From contig OX419335.1 in assembly GCA_948470475.1 (NCBI GenBank), positions 21,126,999-21,190,998 on the forward strand: a stretch of DNA of 64,000 nt. The letters are read 5' to 3'. A model generated the notes under the pieces. It saw nothing but the letters and a program-made list of their open reading frames with translations, ran no database searches and was not told where the DNA came from. This document shows, one piece after another, positions 13,001-23,167 of the stretch (positions are counted from its first letter, which is position 1; each line of letters starts with the position of its first letter). The DNA is from Galaxea fascicularis (lineage: Eukaryota > Cnidaria > Anthozoa > Scleractinia > Euphylliidae). A program made the position numbers and the translations under genes.

Positions 13001-16000
13001 GCGCGGGCCATCAATCAACGGGAAAAAACGAGGATCGTAACTTGCAGTACGGACCGAGAAAACGAGGTTAGTAAGATATTTACTTTTTCTCTGAGTTAAT
13101 CGGGAGTGCGGGAAGGAATCTTTCAAGTCTAGTTGGCCGCACAGTAGAATATGGCCCACAAAATTGACCAATCACAGCGCGCGTACTAACTGAGAGACAA
13201 TAATTTATTATAACGTCGTAAACGTTTTAGATAGTGTGATATGTCACGTGATCAATATGAAAAAATGTCATACTTGGACATTATTAGAAACTTGTCTTGC
13301 CGATTTCGTTACAGTGCCTTCCCCGTAACCAGAGTTAAGGCTCTGATCATGGTCTTAGTTTTTTGCTTGCGATGACGGATTTAAGCCCAATATCACGAAA
13401 CTTCTGCCATAAATCAATGATCTCGCGTCTACAGTGTTACTTCATAGAATCATCTTAGATTACTGCTTTCCCTGGACATTTCTATTACGAACCACAACTA
13501 AGTAGGGATGCTTTATTTTCCTTTGCTAGTAGTTACTTTGGGAGCGTTATTTCTATGTTACTATGTTCTGTACTGTGATCATTAAATGTGTTATAGAGAA
13601 ATCTTTACCAGGTGGGCTATGTTCGATTGCAATCCGCAAGCGGATAATGCTGGGGCCTTCGCGTCTCACCGCTTGTTCTTGTGCAATCCAAGATGGCTTA
13701 TTTGCTCCTGCGTAGCCAATAAAAGCAAATGAGCCTCGAAATACCATCAAAATAGGATCGGTTACCCCCAGTCTCTTGAACTCATCAAGTGCTGGTTGCC
13801 AATGATTTGACGCGGCGTCTTGAGCGGCAATCAAAACTATCTTGCTGCAAAGAGTAAGAAGACATGTGTCACCGGGAACAGTTTTTCATTCTCTTTTGCT
13901 GGAGTGGGCTGGGGTTAGGGGGAGAGTAGTGCGTCATGAAGAGGAATTCATGATCAAGGGTGGAATTACTGCCACAGTGAATCTAGCACTACATGTAGGA
14001 AAGTCAAATTTGCATTTCTCCTTCGTTGACTTTTTTCTAATTAATGCCAATTAAAAAAGTCAGAATCTTGCTTGCGCCAGCCACAAACTGGGCACCAATT
14101 TCGAAAATTGACTTCTACAGCGCCCGCTAAGCAGACTGTTTTAACGCCGACGTACATGAAACAAACGAAAAGGGGAAACTAGAATGACTTATTATCTATT
14201 TATAATAACAAATCAACAAGCATTAACACCACTTACTCTCCAGTTATAGTTTTGAGAAAGTCTCTCATTTGGTTGCCGGAGGAACTATCGGCGTGAGTGT
14301 CATATGCTTTCTTATCAATAACGACACCTGCGTGAAAGAAATAACCCGGCAAGAAAAAAACAATTAAAAGCTAAAAGGTTGCGCTGTTTAAAAACCTGAC
14401 TGTTAAACGGTTGGCTTTTATCCCGAGTATGACCTTACCAATCAGTTACCTTCCAAACAATCCGTTTGTTCTTAAACAAAGTCATACCATCGCATTTCGC
14501 TCTACAAATTTGTTGGTCTTAAAAGCCTTTCTTTTGAAATTTGTATTTTTCCTAGTCCACTTCGTATAATTCGCATAAACATGACTCGCTTTTTTTATCA
14601 GGAAACCTGACATGTTTACGAGCAAAACAAAGAAAAATGCATTACCCGTTTTGGCGTCTACCACAACAATATTATGTCCCCTCCGGTGAAGCGAATGATC
14701 CACTCCGTTTACATAGATGTAAGCCCTGCCACATTTCACGACGTTGCCTGGATCATCACAACCTTCGCTTCTTACGTACATGTCCATGAAGTTAACTGCA
14801 GAGGGAAAAGAGTGCGATACGAATTAGCGGCGCATTTTATGAGAGAGGTCTGAGATCCATTATTCGCTAGGTTTTTTAATTCGTCGACATAAGCTATTCT
14901 CGTACCTTTCAACTGGTATTTCTGATTGTTTTATTTACTCGTGATTTAAATTTAAACTCAATACACTTTTAACGAATGAGCACCCTTCGTTAGATCTTAG
15001 TATTACCAACTTTACAATGTCTCGATAGATACAACGCTGGCCAGGACAAGGAATCAGCACATTGCAAGTAATTTCCCAGCCTCTGAATTGTTCATGATAG
15101 CTCATGATGATATATATTTAAGAATAAAAAAAGTGAAGATAATACAACTCAAGAAATGAATAAATAGACCGGACGTTCAGCAAATTTCACCTGACTATTT
15201 TGCTATTATAATCATATTAGGTGAAACCTATTTCTCGATCCCGAAACTATTAAACGTGACTCAATTATTACGGATTTTTTTTGTGATCTGTTATTTGCTG
15301 CACGACTCATTGTCTTTACTGATATCGTGGGCTAAGGATTCCTTTAAAACGTTATTCACTGATCATTTGCGATGAAGCTATTGTACAGATTATCACTCAG
15401 TTAAGTCAAAACTATAGGTGTCATGAGGTGCAAGATTTTTCAAAAACTCGTGACCGCTGTCTAATTTATTTGGGGTGCAAAATTATTGCGCTTGTTTTCC
15501 TCGGTTGTTTTTTAGACATGTACAACAAAAGATGTAGTTTTACCTGAAACTGCTCTGCGTTTTCGCTTAAAAAGTTCTGAAATAAATGTGAGCAATATGT
15601 AAGCCATCCAATAATTACGTTAATAATTCATGCTGTACTTTAGTAAAACTTTGTTACGGAACATACTTAAGGTCTTGTTTTTTTTCCTTTTACACAAAGT
15701 AACGAAATTAAATTTCCTTAATCTATTTCACGCTAGAAGCGTTATGGCTAACACAACAAGCGGCTAAAATGACTGCCCGCTGAAAAACAACTGCCTCACC
15801 CAAAGCGTCGTCTACAACGCAACGTAACGACAGAAAGTGACACAACCGGAAAAGTTACATTGGACTAACGGAAGGAACTTTTAAACAACGTTACACATAA
15901 CACAAACTTTCTTTTCGGAACAGAAACTATTCAAACAGCACGGAACTATCAAAGCATATCTGGACACTCAAAGACAACAACACCAATTTTACAAGTAACT

Positions 16001-16473
16001 GGAGTATTTTAGCGACCGCCCCGGCCTACAGCAACAAAAGCAAGCGGTGCCTCTTGTGCCTCACAGAAAAACTCTTCTTAATTAAAGCCAAGAAGTCGTC
16101 TTTATTAAATAAAAGATCAGAACTCATTTCTAAATGCTGCCACGAGAATAACCTCACTGATTGCCATATTCGTATTCTCGGTATTGAACTGGATCTAGCA
16201 TGAAGTGGAGGCTCTTGCGGGGGAATACATTTACATACGAAAAGATTCCCCCGCAAGAGCCTCCACTTCATGCTAGATCCAGTTCAATGCCGAGAATACG
16301 AATATGGCCTATTGCAGTCACGCTAGCTCTGACGTCTGATGTCATCTCAATTAAGCTACAGCAAGTGAGTGTTTTAACGTCAGTTAATTATTTAAACTGT
16401 ACTTACTAAAAACCGAGGGTCGGCAGAGGTCTGCCATCAGAAAGACAGTCAACAACCAAAGAGGAAGTTTCAT
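459..16473 (-). CDS. Secreted three-domain ILEI/FAM3-like protein (12 exons)
   Basis: Exons, in transcription order: 16407-16473, 15544-15576, 14646-14795, 14237-14327, 13609-13844, 10431-10574, 9757-9847, 3600-3820, 3055-3207, 2111-2201, 1076-1305 and, less surely, 459-682. All phases join without a stop, giving about 576 residues. The order is signal peptide, a furin-type KRKRR site, then three ILEI (GG/PANDER-like) domains. Each domain shows the family pattern: SEGC(D/N)D, then CGxAYI or CGRAFI, RGxNIVV, (A/Y)FDTH, a KIVLxAxQD strand and FRGSFAFxGYAG. The fold is known from FAM3 cytokine-like proteins, CEMIP/TMEM2 and the POMGNT1 stem; in POMGNT1 it binds carbohydrate. Here I infer a secreted, processed protein with an unknown ligand. 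There is no membrane anchor after the last domain. The gene lies tail-to-head downstream of a two-domain paralogue (24181-31973). Its introns carry a Crypton relic, MITEs and a Penelope fragment. Confident as an ILEI gene; the last exon is the weakest part. Confidence 0.87.
1076..3207 (-). CDS. ILEI domain 3 of the three-domain gene (exons 9-11)
   Basis: Exons are 3055-3207 (153 nt; YIRSEGCNDRNRTPNTCGIA), 2111-2201 (91 nt; AFDTHGDSSAGNKLAAYL) and 1076-1305 (230 nt; YIVLVAVQDEGSRFVGPALD, HRSSYALAGYAQINKPFW). The first exon follows domain 2 after only 392 nt of intron. No signal-peptide exon fits in between, so this is read as a third domain and not a new gene. Its first exon resembles domain-1 first exons (VNxxDxYxRSEGC), which hints at its origin. 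Confidence 0.8.
1350..1903. mobile_element. Foldback element with long inverted arms
   Basis: The two ends are diverged inverted copies about 200 bp long. They begin TTTAATTGGCCGTTCCGAA and continue through AGGGAACTGGGGCGAGTTTC on both sides. The arms meet near 1550-1690, around matching CCCCCAAAACCAG / CTGGTTTTGGGGG blocks. No coding capacity is visible. It sits in the intron before the last exon's candidate acceptor region of the ILEI gene. Confidence 0.75.
1949..2050. repeat. CAGT/CGGT tetranucleotide microsatellite
   Basis: About a dozen CAGT units run into GGCAGGCAGG, then CGGT units, then CAGT again. The array lies in the intron between exons 10 and 11 of the three-domain ILEI gene. 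Confidence 0.9.
3224..3284. repeat. AAATAAATAACTAACT simple repeat
   Basis: Degenerate AAAT/AACT tetranucleotides fill part of the short intron between ILEI domains 2 and 3. Confidence 0.75.
3600..10574 (-). CDS. ILEI domain 2 of the three-domain gene (exons 6-8)
   Basis: Exons are 10431-10574 (144 nt; FLRSEGCDDPGRTGCGRAFI), 9757-9847 (91 nt; AFDTHGIPTAGQSAVNYL) and 3600-3820 (221 nt; KIVLVALQDEASKYG, YRGSFAFAGYAG, SWISQAEAKRRQGPSIV). The 5.9-kb intron between exons 7 and 8 holds the Crypton relic and several repeats. The third exon splices from an unusual but usable TTCGCAAG acceptor. Cassette phases match domain 1. Confidence 0.85.
3821..7369. other. Intron sequence without recognisable genes
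   Basis: This is part of the 5.9-kb intron between exons 7 and 8 of the three-domain ILEI gene. It holds a C-rich tract at 4350-4372 and a tract at about 6020-6235 made of diverged CCTGGTGGAATT-like units on both strands. I see no conserved coding segment. Confidence 0.6.
7370..7507. repeat. Interspersed repeat ending in TTATTATATGGC, copy 1
   Basis: It contains an internal palindrome (CCGAGGCCTTGATGTATTGACC and its inverse), then ATTTCCCTGTAATGACC, GGACGAGGTTAATA and TTATTATATGGC. Related copies lie at 9399-9546 (inverted) and 20268-20397. It flanks the Crypton relic. Confidence 0.65.
7972..8763 (-). pseudogene. Crypton-type tyrosine recombinase relic
   Basis: The main open stretch (8649 to 7972) shows the C-terminal catalytic half of Crypton tyrosine recombinases. 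It has a WLNEWGTKTRKG block, WYMKAPLGKNEISKFLK, the H-x-x-R box in NHCVRKTSLGRLLDA and a candidate nucleophile Tyr in LQSLQSYKSAN. An N-terminal part starting at 8763 (MSKVITNEDNSQEELQKFV) is cut off by a frameshift at an adenine run near 8670-8680. The middle of the domain is too short between ELDYLLGKF and the WLNEWG block, so a deletion is likely. Cryptons move by site-specific recombination; this copy looks inactive. Host exaptation is possible in the family but unlikely for this broken copy. Confidence 0.75.
9020..9546. repeat. Repeat cluster with TTATTATATGGC ends
   Basis: It contains CCAATCAGAGCGCGCGTACT, a head-to-head pair of GCCATATAATAA and TTATTATATGGC at 9053-9077, and another inverted TTATTATATGGC near 9401. 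The tract at 9415-9546 is an inverted relative of the repeat at 7370. The cluster marks the right flank of the Crypton relic. Confidence 0.6.
10015..10067. repeat. GATT tetranucleotide microsatellite
   Basis: About thirteen near-perfect GATT units, with more degenerate TGATTGA sequence on both sides. It is intronic, between exons 6 and 7 of the three-domain ILEI gene. Confidence 0.92.
10961..11204. mobile_element. Foldback MITE
   Basis: Inverted arms of about 85 bp start at TGGTTATAGGCTTCAAAACT and end around CTATTCTTGATTTGACGTC. The right arm repeats them with about 15 percent mismatches. A short unrelated centre separates them. No coding capacity. Confidence 0.8.
11878..12549. mobile_element. 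672-bp TIR element, Mutator-like, non-autonomous
   Basis: The first and last 103 bp (11878-11980 and 12447-12549) are perfect inverted copies starting CACAGGCGGCCCAGACGTTG. Both ends abut GTGATTT (11871-11877 and 12550-12556). The direct repeat extends to GTGATTTCAC if the CAC shared with the left end is counted. Long TIRs and a 7-10 bp target duplication fit Mutator-like elements best. The interior has no open frame of note. Perfect arms imply a fairly recent insertion or strong co-evolution of the ends. Confidence 0.88.
12940..13225. repeat. Interspersed repeat with internal palindrome
   Basis: GGTCCGTACTGTAAGTTACAG at the left is mirrored by CTGTAACTTGCAGTACGGACC-like sequence about 80 bp later. 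Downstream is CCAATCACAGCGCGCGTACTAACTGAG; ACTAACTGAG also occurs at the left edge. The CCAATCA-GCGCGCGTACT motif links it to the repeats at 9020 and 20640. Confidence 0.55.
13609..14795 (-). CDS. ILEI domain 1 of the three-domain gene (exons 3-5)
   Basis: Three exons make one domain: 14646-14795 (150 nt; VRSEGCDDPG, CGRAYIYVNG, RRGHNIVVVD), 14237-14327 (91 nt; AYDTHADSSSGNQMRDFL) and 13609-13844 (236 nt; KIVLIAAQDAASNH, FRGSFAFIGYAGANKPSWI). Phases are 1-1, 1-2 and 2-1, so the whole cassette is symmetric in phase 1. The closest match in the window is domain 1 of the upstream paralogue, which has the same 91- and 236-nt exon lengths. Confidence 0.88.
15544..15576 (-). CDS. Exon 2 of the three-domain ILEI gene: 33-nt furin-site micro-exon
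   Basis: This tiny phase 1-1 exon encodes (K)LFKRKRRAVS, with a TTTCAG acceptor and a GTAAAA donor. RKRR matches the furin-type consensus R-X-K/R-R, so a short propeptide is probably removed just before the first ILEI domain. The paralogue has a 33-nt exon with ELIERKRREVS in the same position. Confidence 0.8.
15765..16160 (+). pseudogene. Penelope-like element relic, GIY-YIG endonuclease part
   Basis: The plus-strand translation shows LTQSVVYNA, then after a frameshift YIGLTEGTFKQR, a TAA stop and SNSTELSKHIWTLKD. It continues with NWSILATAPAYSNKSKRCLL and LLNKRSELISKCCHENN. This is the C-terminal GIY-YIG nuclease region typical of Penelope-like retroelements. At least one frameshift and one stop show it is dead. 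It lies in intron 1 of the three-domain ILEI gene, on the opposite strand. Confidence 0.8.
16163..16308. mobile_element. Near-perfect palindromic foldback element, copy 1
   Basis: Arms of about 63 bp begin GCCATATTCGTATTCTCGG and end GGCTCTTGCGGGGGAAT around a 20-nt spacer. A second copy lies at 47383-47538 with the spacer in the opposite orientation. It inserted at the 3' end of the Penelope relic. Confidence 0.88.
16407..16473 (-). CDS. Exon 1 of the three-domain ILEI gene: start codon and signal peptide
   Basis: The exon encodes MKLPLWLLTVFLMADLCRPS plus two residues and ends at a good GTAAGT donor in phase 1. It has a basic start, a Leu-rich core and a small-residue region, as in a cleavable secretory signal. 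The stretch LMADLCR is identical in the first exon of the upstream paralogue (31907-31973), and both exons are 67 nt. That fixes the start codon. A TATA-like CCATAAATAG (16514-16523) lies about 40 nt upstream of the ATG. Confidence 0.85.
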
Positions 16474-16809
16474 CGTTGGAGAACTGAAAATAGCTCAACC
16501 TGTGAATATATCAGCTATTTATGGTAAACGTTCAATCAAGCAAACCCACTCAGCACAAAAGAACTCTAAAACCAGTTTTCGGCCGTTGGGCACCCCAAAG
16601 TTTGGGCGCATTTAGCAAGAATATTTACAGAGCGCGCGATATTAGTGGCGATAATCTTATTGAGGGTACTGGCATTGATAACTTTTCTTGTCATTTCTTC
16701 ATTCGATTCCTTAGTTGTTTTATTTGAGAAAGAAACACCAACAAAATATATAGCTGAATGCAATCACTTCGGAATGTTGCGTATTCAATAGAAAATATAG
16801 ATAAACGCG

Positions 16810-17298
16810 AGGGCCGTAGGCATATTCACTTCTTCCCCACTTAACGTCAACTGGATGTTTAGGTAGACCCCTTCCCCCCTCCCTCTCCTTAACGTCCAGT
16901 TGAAATTATGCTGCCCCAAAAAAGTCACTGCATTCAAGTACGTTAGTGACATGCATTACGTGAAGGTGTCGACAAAATGTACTGCGTTTTTTAAACGTTG
17001 AGAAAACTTTTATAAATCAAATGATGGTTTCTCCTACCTGTTCTCCTGCCACATCTGTATAATATCTGCTTTTTCCCATCGCCGTTTTCACTTCCGACCT
17101 CAATATTCAGAGGAGAAAACCGGAATCTACTAAATAACAATATATCGTGTGCCATTCGCAACTTTAATAAAATGGCTCACAGTTTGCTTTTGGTCAAAAT
17201 GCCCCGCTCTAACGTCCAAAAATTGACTCGCCTTACCCCATCCCCCTTAGGCGTCCAATTGACTTAAGCTGGGAAGAAGTGAATATGTCGACGGCCCT
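16810..17298. mobile_element. TIR element of about 490 bp
   Basis: Ends are inverted copies starting AGGGCCGTNGNCATATTCAC and continuing TTCTTCCCA; the similarity runs inward about 60 bp through blocks of C-rich sequence. No transposase is encoded. No clear target duplication. Confidence 0.7.
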
Positions 17299-20267
17299 AA
17301 GAGAATCTGCACTGCGAGCAAAAGAAAATGAAATTAACATTTACTACTACAGGTTGAAGCCAAATATTACAATACAAACTTTCGCTAAATTATAATTGAA
17401 GTCAAGAAATGACCCTTCATAATAACTCAATATCGTAGAGCAAAAATGAATACAAACCGCGAAACGCTCGTGGGTTATACAAGTTGTAATGAAAAGGTGA
17501 ACTCAACTGCTGTTTGCACGACAAGCATAGAATAAGGTACCTTAAAATGTCCTACACGGTTGAGTGAGCTGTCCTTAATGAATTTTCAAAGAAATGCGAA
17601 TTAAGATTAATAACAGTTATTGAAATAGCGAGGCGTCGCGAAAACGACAGCTGACCAAACACCTTACCTTGCGTTTGTAAATTTGTCTCTTGAACGCATT
17701 TATTTCAATTTCTTTGGCCACTTTTAGGTTATTTTTATGTAGAGGTACCGTTTCTCTGTTTCGTAAAATTTGACCATTATTTTAAACTTGGTGGGAAAAA
17801 GAGCTGTCGGAAGCACTGCTGCATGTTTCTTTAATTATTTTGCGTCGATAAATTACGCAGTTTAGTTGCAAATGAACAGCTAAACAAAGTGTCATTTTCG
17901 TCTGCCGAAAGATATGTTACACATGCTACTATTGCTAATTTTCTACTACCACTACTACGAAAAAAAGTAGTTCTCAAGAATGCCAAAAGCTGCTGCAACA
18001 CTGACTTTGTACAATAATTGCCAGATTTGACCATCATGATTATAAGTTTATCAAAAGGAACTATCACAAATATTTTTGCGTGTTTCTCAAATTAATAATG
18101 TTGCGTGGGTTAATTACGCACTCCGGCGTTATGGCGAAATCAAACAATTGTTTTTAACAGCTAAACGCCACTCATTTTCCTTTGCCGAAAGTTTGGTCTT
18201 AACCCATGCTATTACAGTTGATTTTATGTGGCAAATAATTATTACTACCGAGAAAGCTCCCGCGGAGATGCTTTAACTTGCAGTGAAAACCGCTGACGGA
18301 TAAATGTATAATGTTTAATTAATTCGGCCCATATATTGTTGTTTAGCGGGATGTGATAATAAGCGAGTTGTTAATTGATACAAAACAGATTTAAGAAGAC
18401 ACCGCTTTGCTTCATTGCTTTTTTAAAGACACCTTCTACAGTATTCAGAAGGAGCTGTGACAGCCGAGCAATGACTCATTGGTGATTCTGTATAAATTTA
18501 TCAGCATATTTGATTTATTCTTAATTAATTCATTTACTTAGAGATGACGGTGTTACGAATCACGTAAATTATTTTCAATAATGGAAACCAATAAAATTAA
18601 TGGAAAGTAATCAGTCAGATCAGTCAATTGACTGTATACCATTCAAACCTTTCGACTCTATTTCCAGTTGCACTCAGCCTCAAAGAAAAAAGAACTTCGT
18701 AATTGCGTTTTTCTCGATGTAAGTAATTTTAACAGATGTATACTTTAGGAAGCAATTTTTACTTTGCAAAAGCCTAAATAGAAGTATGGTATTGATCAAG
18801 TTCATAAATGTCAAAGCTAAAAGCGGCCATGGAGAATTAGAAAGGAACATCATTTTTTGTTTTGCGTTGGGAGAATATATGGGAGAATTATTTGGCCAAG
18901 GCAAGTGATTTAGGGCCTGTTAAGTTTACACTAAGAGTTAGGCTTAGGTGATGAAATAATTTTACAAAATATCCAATGGCTTGACTCCAACGAGATTATT
19001 TTGTCTTAGGTTTAAAAGCACTGAAAGGACTATTGTTATTTTAACGCCAATAAAAACTGACCTCAGTTGTCGCATCTCAACGTTGACTTTTATCGACCTA
19101 AGAAGCTTCAGGAAAAATGTCAATTAAAAATATCTTTCTGACTCTCAATCCTTAACAAGTTTGAAAGGCTTTCAGTAGTCAAATCAGAGAACATCTTACA
19201 CAGTCTTTAAACAAGCGGAAACCGCAGGTTTAAATGACATGTTCCAGTAAAATGGCCTTCTTGAAATAAGCTTTGACAGTTTTCCTTGTAGCAGACTGAT
19301 CTTTCCTACTGTGGCAAAAAGTTGGCTCTGTTGTTAGGATTATCCTAAGACGTCTTAGCTGGGATGACACTGCGGCTAGGACCATCCTAGAAAGGAGTTC
19401 AACATTACCCTCTCTCAGCTCTCTCGCGAAAGAAACTCTGAATTTGGCCTTTGGTTATTGTTTTCTAGGTCGATTCGCCTTTTACGTTTACCCCCCTCAA
19501 TGTGGAGTCTTTCGAATGCTTCTGTAATGACACTAAACCAATGGAAAATGGAATCTATTGCTTCAGTGAAATAACCATCGTTAAAACATGCCGAACGAGA
19601 GAGGGTTTTTTATGACTTGAGATCAACTTGCTTATTCTCATCAAATTCTGGAAAGCGAGTAAGTGGTTGAATTATTAATAATTGACCTCAAAATGCGCCC
19701 CCCAAAACAGAAACGGATTCCGAAATGATCTGCACCGTATTCAAGCAAAGAATCATTTTTTTATTATTATTTTCCGTTTTAAATTTCATAATTAGAAATA
19801 AACAGTAATAGGTCGAGATTTGGAAACGTACACATTAGGAGTCCCGAAAAATACATCAGGCATTGGGGGTGAAAAAATAACCGACGAAATTGTTCTTGGG
19901 TTGCACCTTTAAAAACACTTTATTTTCAGCAGAAAGTTCAAGAATTCCTGGCGAAAATATAAGTACAGGATTACACTTAAGCAATACCAATCTCGATTTT
20001 CTCAGCAATTTGTCAAATGAAAATAACGAAATCGGAGTTTGATGATGTTCTTGTTTTTATATAACACACGGTAAGCTCCACAAACAGTCATTTCTGTCAA
20101 ACGAGATTTCCTTGCTTTGAAAAAAAATTCCGGGCAAAAAGTGAGTTTTGGGATACAGTCTGAATTTTGATGTATTTCCACAAGAAGCCAACTAACTGCA
20201 GATAGCATGAAACGTTGTTCCAAGGCTAACAAATTCCATACATACTTACTTATCAACCGAAAATACT

Positions 20268-20397
20268 AAGGTCATTACAGGGAAATCTCAGACTGAGGCC
20301 TTGATGAATTGACCGAGCTGAGCAAGGCTGAGGTCTGCGATTTCCCTGTAATGACCGAGCGGACGAGGTTAAGAAGTTACTTATTTTATGGCTTTTT
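20268..20397. repeat. Interspersed repeat ending in TTATTTTATGGC, copy 2
   Basis: It shares GAGGCCTTGATG, ATTTCCCTGTAATGACCG and GGACGAGGTTAA with the repeat at 7370, in the same order and strand. A facing CCAATCAAATCGCTCGTACT and GCCATATAATAA occur at 20655-20695. Together these may bound one non-autonomous element, 20268-20695. Confidence 0.6.
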
Positions 20398-21383
20398 ATT
20401 GAAATGAAAGCGAAAAAAAATCGCCCTGGAAGTTGGCAGTTCGTTCTTCCTCTCCAAAATGATAGAGCTCGTTATCTGAATATTCCTCGTCATTCCTGAT
20501 TTTAAAAGGTATAACTATTTTTGTCTCACTTAAATGCAGCTATTATTAACAGTTTCGCTATGAGTTTTGTTGCTTGTCTTACGAGAATCGCTGGGTATAG
20601 TTAAATTTTTGTAATGCCTACGGTCGTTACAAGGAAATGCGGCCGCTCAGCAGCCAATCAAATCGCTCGTACTATCCTCGCCATATAATAAAACACCATA
20701 AATTGAACTCACCTCTGAATTGTCAGTACCCCTTTTCGTTTCTTAAACGCTGGTAATTTCCTTTTCCAACAGCATGCTCTGTTCATGTTATTTTCATAAA
20801 AACAAGGCTGCAGAGTGTTTGTCCCAAACACCGTTAGTACTATTACTGTTCACTTGATATTAAGACGATTTATTGAGCAAAATAGACCCAGCTTCACTTT
20901 AAGGTTTTACCTGTTTGCCGGAGCGAAAATGCAAATACATGGACGTGCTTGCTATAATTATGATTATTCCACAATTGAAAATGTTTCTAAGACCTTTGAG
21001 TCATATAACCTCGTAACAATAACAGAAGAAACCCTGGAACTCGCACTTTGCACACTCTCATTGTACTGAAAACAATGCCTGAGTTTGAAGATCATCAACA
21101 ACTTTTCGGTTATCAACACAAAAGATAATTACTTTTTTAGATTTTTAAGCAGGGCTGAATTTTTTCCGAATCACGAAACTATATCAAAACTGATGCACTT
21201 CATTTGCTCTGAGTTTCGGGGGATTTTTCTTTCTAACGTGCGATTATGTATAAGGGCTAACTCGGAGGGGGGCACTGAACGACAATACTTTCATCCTATT
21301 CAGATGTTCATCAGACAACTACCTGACGGAGCTAAATTTGAAGGTGGACTGGTCCTTCTTTTAAGCATGGTTCTTTTCATTAA

Positions 21384-22355
21384 CAACTTGTGGCGCAAGC
21401 AGATCTAATGCTTCCGGGAAGACTGTTCCAAAGCCGTGGCGCTGTCGCCATGAAGGATCGATCCCCCATGGTAACTTTTGTGAAACGCTTTCGGGTGCTC
21501 AGAAGAATTCCCTTGTTATTTCGCCGTAAATCATAACAGGATGGCGGTAGGACAGAAATTAAATCAATAAGATATTTAGGAGCTGAGCCCTGGAGTACTT
21601 TAAAGGTGATCAAAAGGAACTTAGAGCCTCTTTACATGGAGGGAGGGTGCCCCGGCTACCCAAGCTACCCTGGGAGAGCCAACTTCTCATACGTTTCTTT
21701 AGAAAATGCATTGAGGCGTTTACATGCTAGACAGGGTAACCCGCCTTGCCGGGGCACCCTGCCTGCCTTCCCAGGGCACCCTTCTAGCCGGGATAGCTTT
21801 TTGCCATGTAAACGGTTCTTGCCGGGGCACTCGGCTAGCCGAGGTGAGAAGACCGTTATATTCAAAGTTATATTCCAAGGCAGATTTTAACATTAACTAC
21901 CTCTAGTGGCTACGCTCAATTAATAAAGTACAAAATAATAACCCTAGACAATGAAAAGCGGCCGTTAGCGGAACGAGTGGTGGAAAAATCATAAAACTTG
22001 CCGCCAAAGCCTTTCTTTTGTCCGCCATATTGTTTGCTGTTCTCACGGCCGCTCTAAAAATAGCTCAGTGACTATCCCGCTCAGGTGAGTTGCATGTAAA
22101 GGCGAGCTATGTTTTAACCCTCCTAGCCGGGTAGCTCGGTTAGCCGAGGTACCTTCTCTCCATGTAAACAGGCCCTTAAACTCGACACATTGGCGGATAG
22201 GCAACCAGTGAAGTTGTGGAAGGAGCGGCGTAATATGACAGTGTTTAGGTGCGCATGCAGAAGATCAATCGCGCACTGGCATTCATGACACGTTGGAGTT
22301 TTTGCACGAAATGGTCAGGAACTCCATGGAGGAGACTGTTGCAATAGTCTAATTA
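21384..22355 (-). pseudogene. LINE (non-LTR retrotransposon) 3' coding relic, interrupted
   Basis: On the minus strand, 22355-22179 reads LDYCNSLLHGVPDHFVQKLQ and degenerates after ARLIFC. After the inserted element, 21620-21384 continues with ITFKVLQGSAPKYLIDLI and GDRSFMATAPRLWNSLPGSI. These are the well-known C-terminal motifs of CR1/L2/RTE-like reverse transcriptase ORFs. The frame resumes exactly across the insertion if one copy of the TTA target duplication is removed. Stops and frameshifts show it is inactive. Confidence 0.82.
21624..22175. mobile_element. 552-bp TIR element inserted in a LINE, TTA target duplication
   Basis: Ends are inverted copies GRGCCTSTTTACATGGAG. They are flanked by TTA on both sides (21621-21623 and 22176-22178). 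A 3-bp TWA duplication is typical of PIF/Harbinger elements, and the empty site is given by the flanking LINE reading frame. The interior is rich in mirrored GCCGGGGCACC/GGTAGCCGGGGCA-type blocks. No transposase. Confidence 0.85.
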
Positions 22356-22444
22356 ACCTATTGATTATAAATACATGGATCAGTTTCTCAGTACATTCAT
22401 GATCACTAGAAAGATATTTTCGTATGTGTCGTATATCTTACAGA

Positions 22445-22640
22445 TAAAAGAATGCTTTATCACAGGCATGGGTGTAGCCAGGATTTTTCAAAGAGGGGGT
22501 CACACTTTGTCAAACACAGGGTACTCACCAGATTGTCACCTGAATAAGGTAGGTTCCTTGCTTAAAAAAGGCTTATAAAAGGGGGGAGTGGTCACGGGCA
22601 CCCCAGCACCCCCCCCCCTAGCTCCCTAGCTACGCCCTTG
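22445..22640. repeat. Short interspersed repeat with G-rich and C-rich tracts
   Basis: It contains GGCATGGGTGTAGCCAGGAT, a GGGGGGAGTGG tract and CACCCCCCCCC followed by TAGCTCCCTAGCTACGCCC. The start and end are loosely inverted (GTAGCCAGG versus CTAGCTAC), as in many invertebrate MITEs. The boundaries are uncertain. Confidence 0.4.
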
Positions 22641-23167
22641 ATACATACAAGTAAGCGACAAATGAAAATAATTCTCTAAGGAAACTGAAGCCGCCTTTTA
22701 AAAGCCAGTCGAACTACACAGTAGTTCCAGTAGAACTGAGCCAATTGATTCCCCTTCGGTCATTCGAGATTATTGACCTTGCTATAGTATCAGGAGGGCC
22801 ATTACGGAAACTACCAGACTATTGGTAATAATGCTACCTTCAATAAACAAAGGTATTATTAAGCACAATGGGGCGATTAGTCATCAGCCAGACTTAGCTT
22901 TTATTATTCTTTATTATTTAGCTACCAAATTGTGGTTACGTTTTACATTTACATTTCTTTATTTCATTCTTTATGGCGCTTCTTCTGTTCATTATAGGTC
23001 AAACACATTAGTTGTCTTCCCACTTGTTTGCAGATTCGCGTGCGTGAGTCTAAAACAAAAGAATAGCGGTAATTGTAACAATTACTTCACTTCTAAGAAC
23101 CGTAGATTCCGCCATCTTGAGAGACGTACTCTCGCTAATGCATAAGCTAATAGTGTTTAACAATGAC

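Noticed and set aside
21085..21408. 107-codon plus-strand frame upstream of the LINE relic
   Set aside because: No motif; it overlaps the LINE 3' end in antisense. A chance frame in AT-rich DNA.
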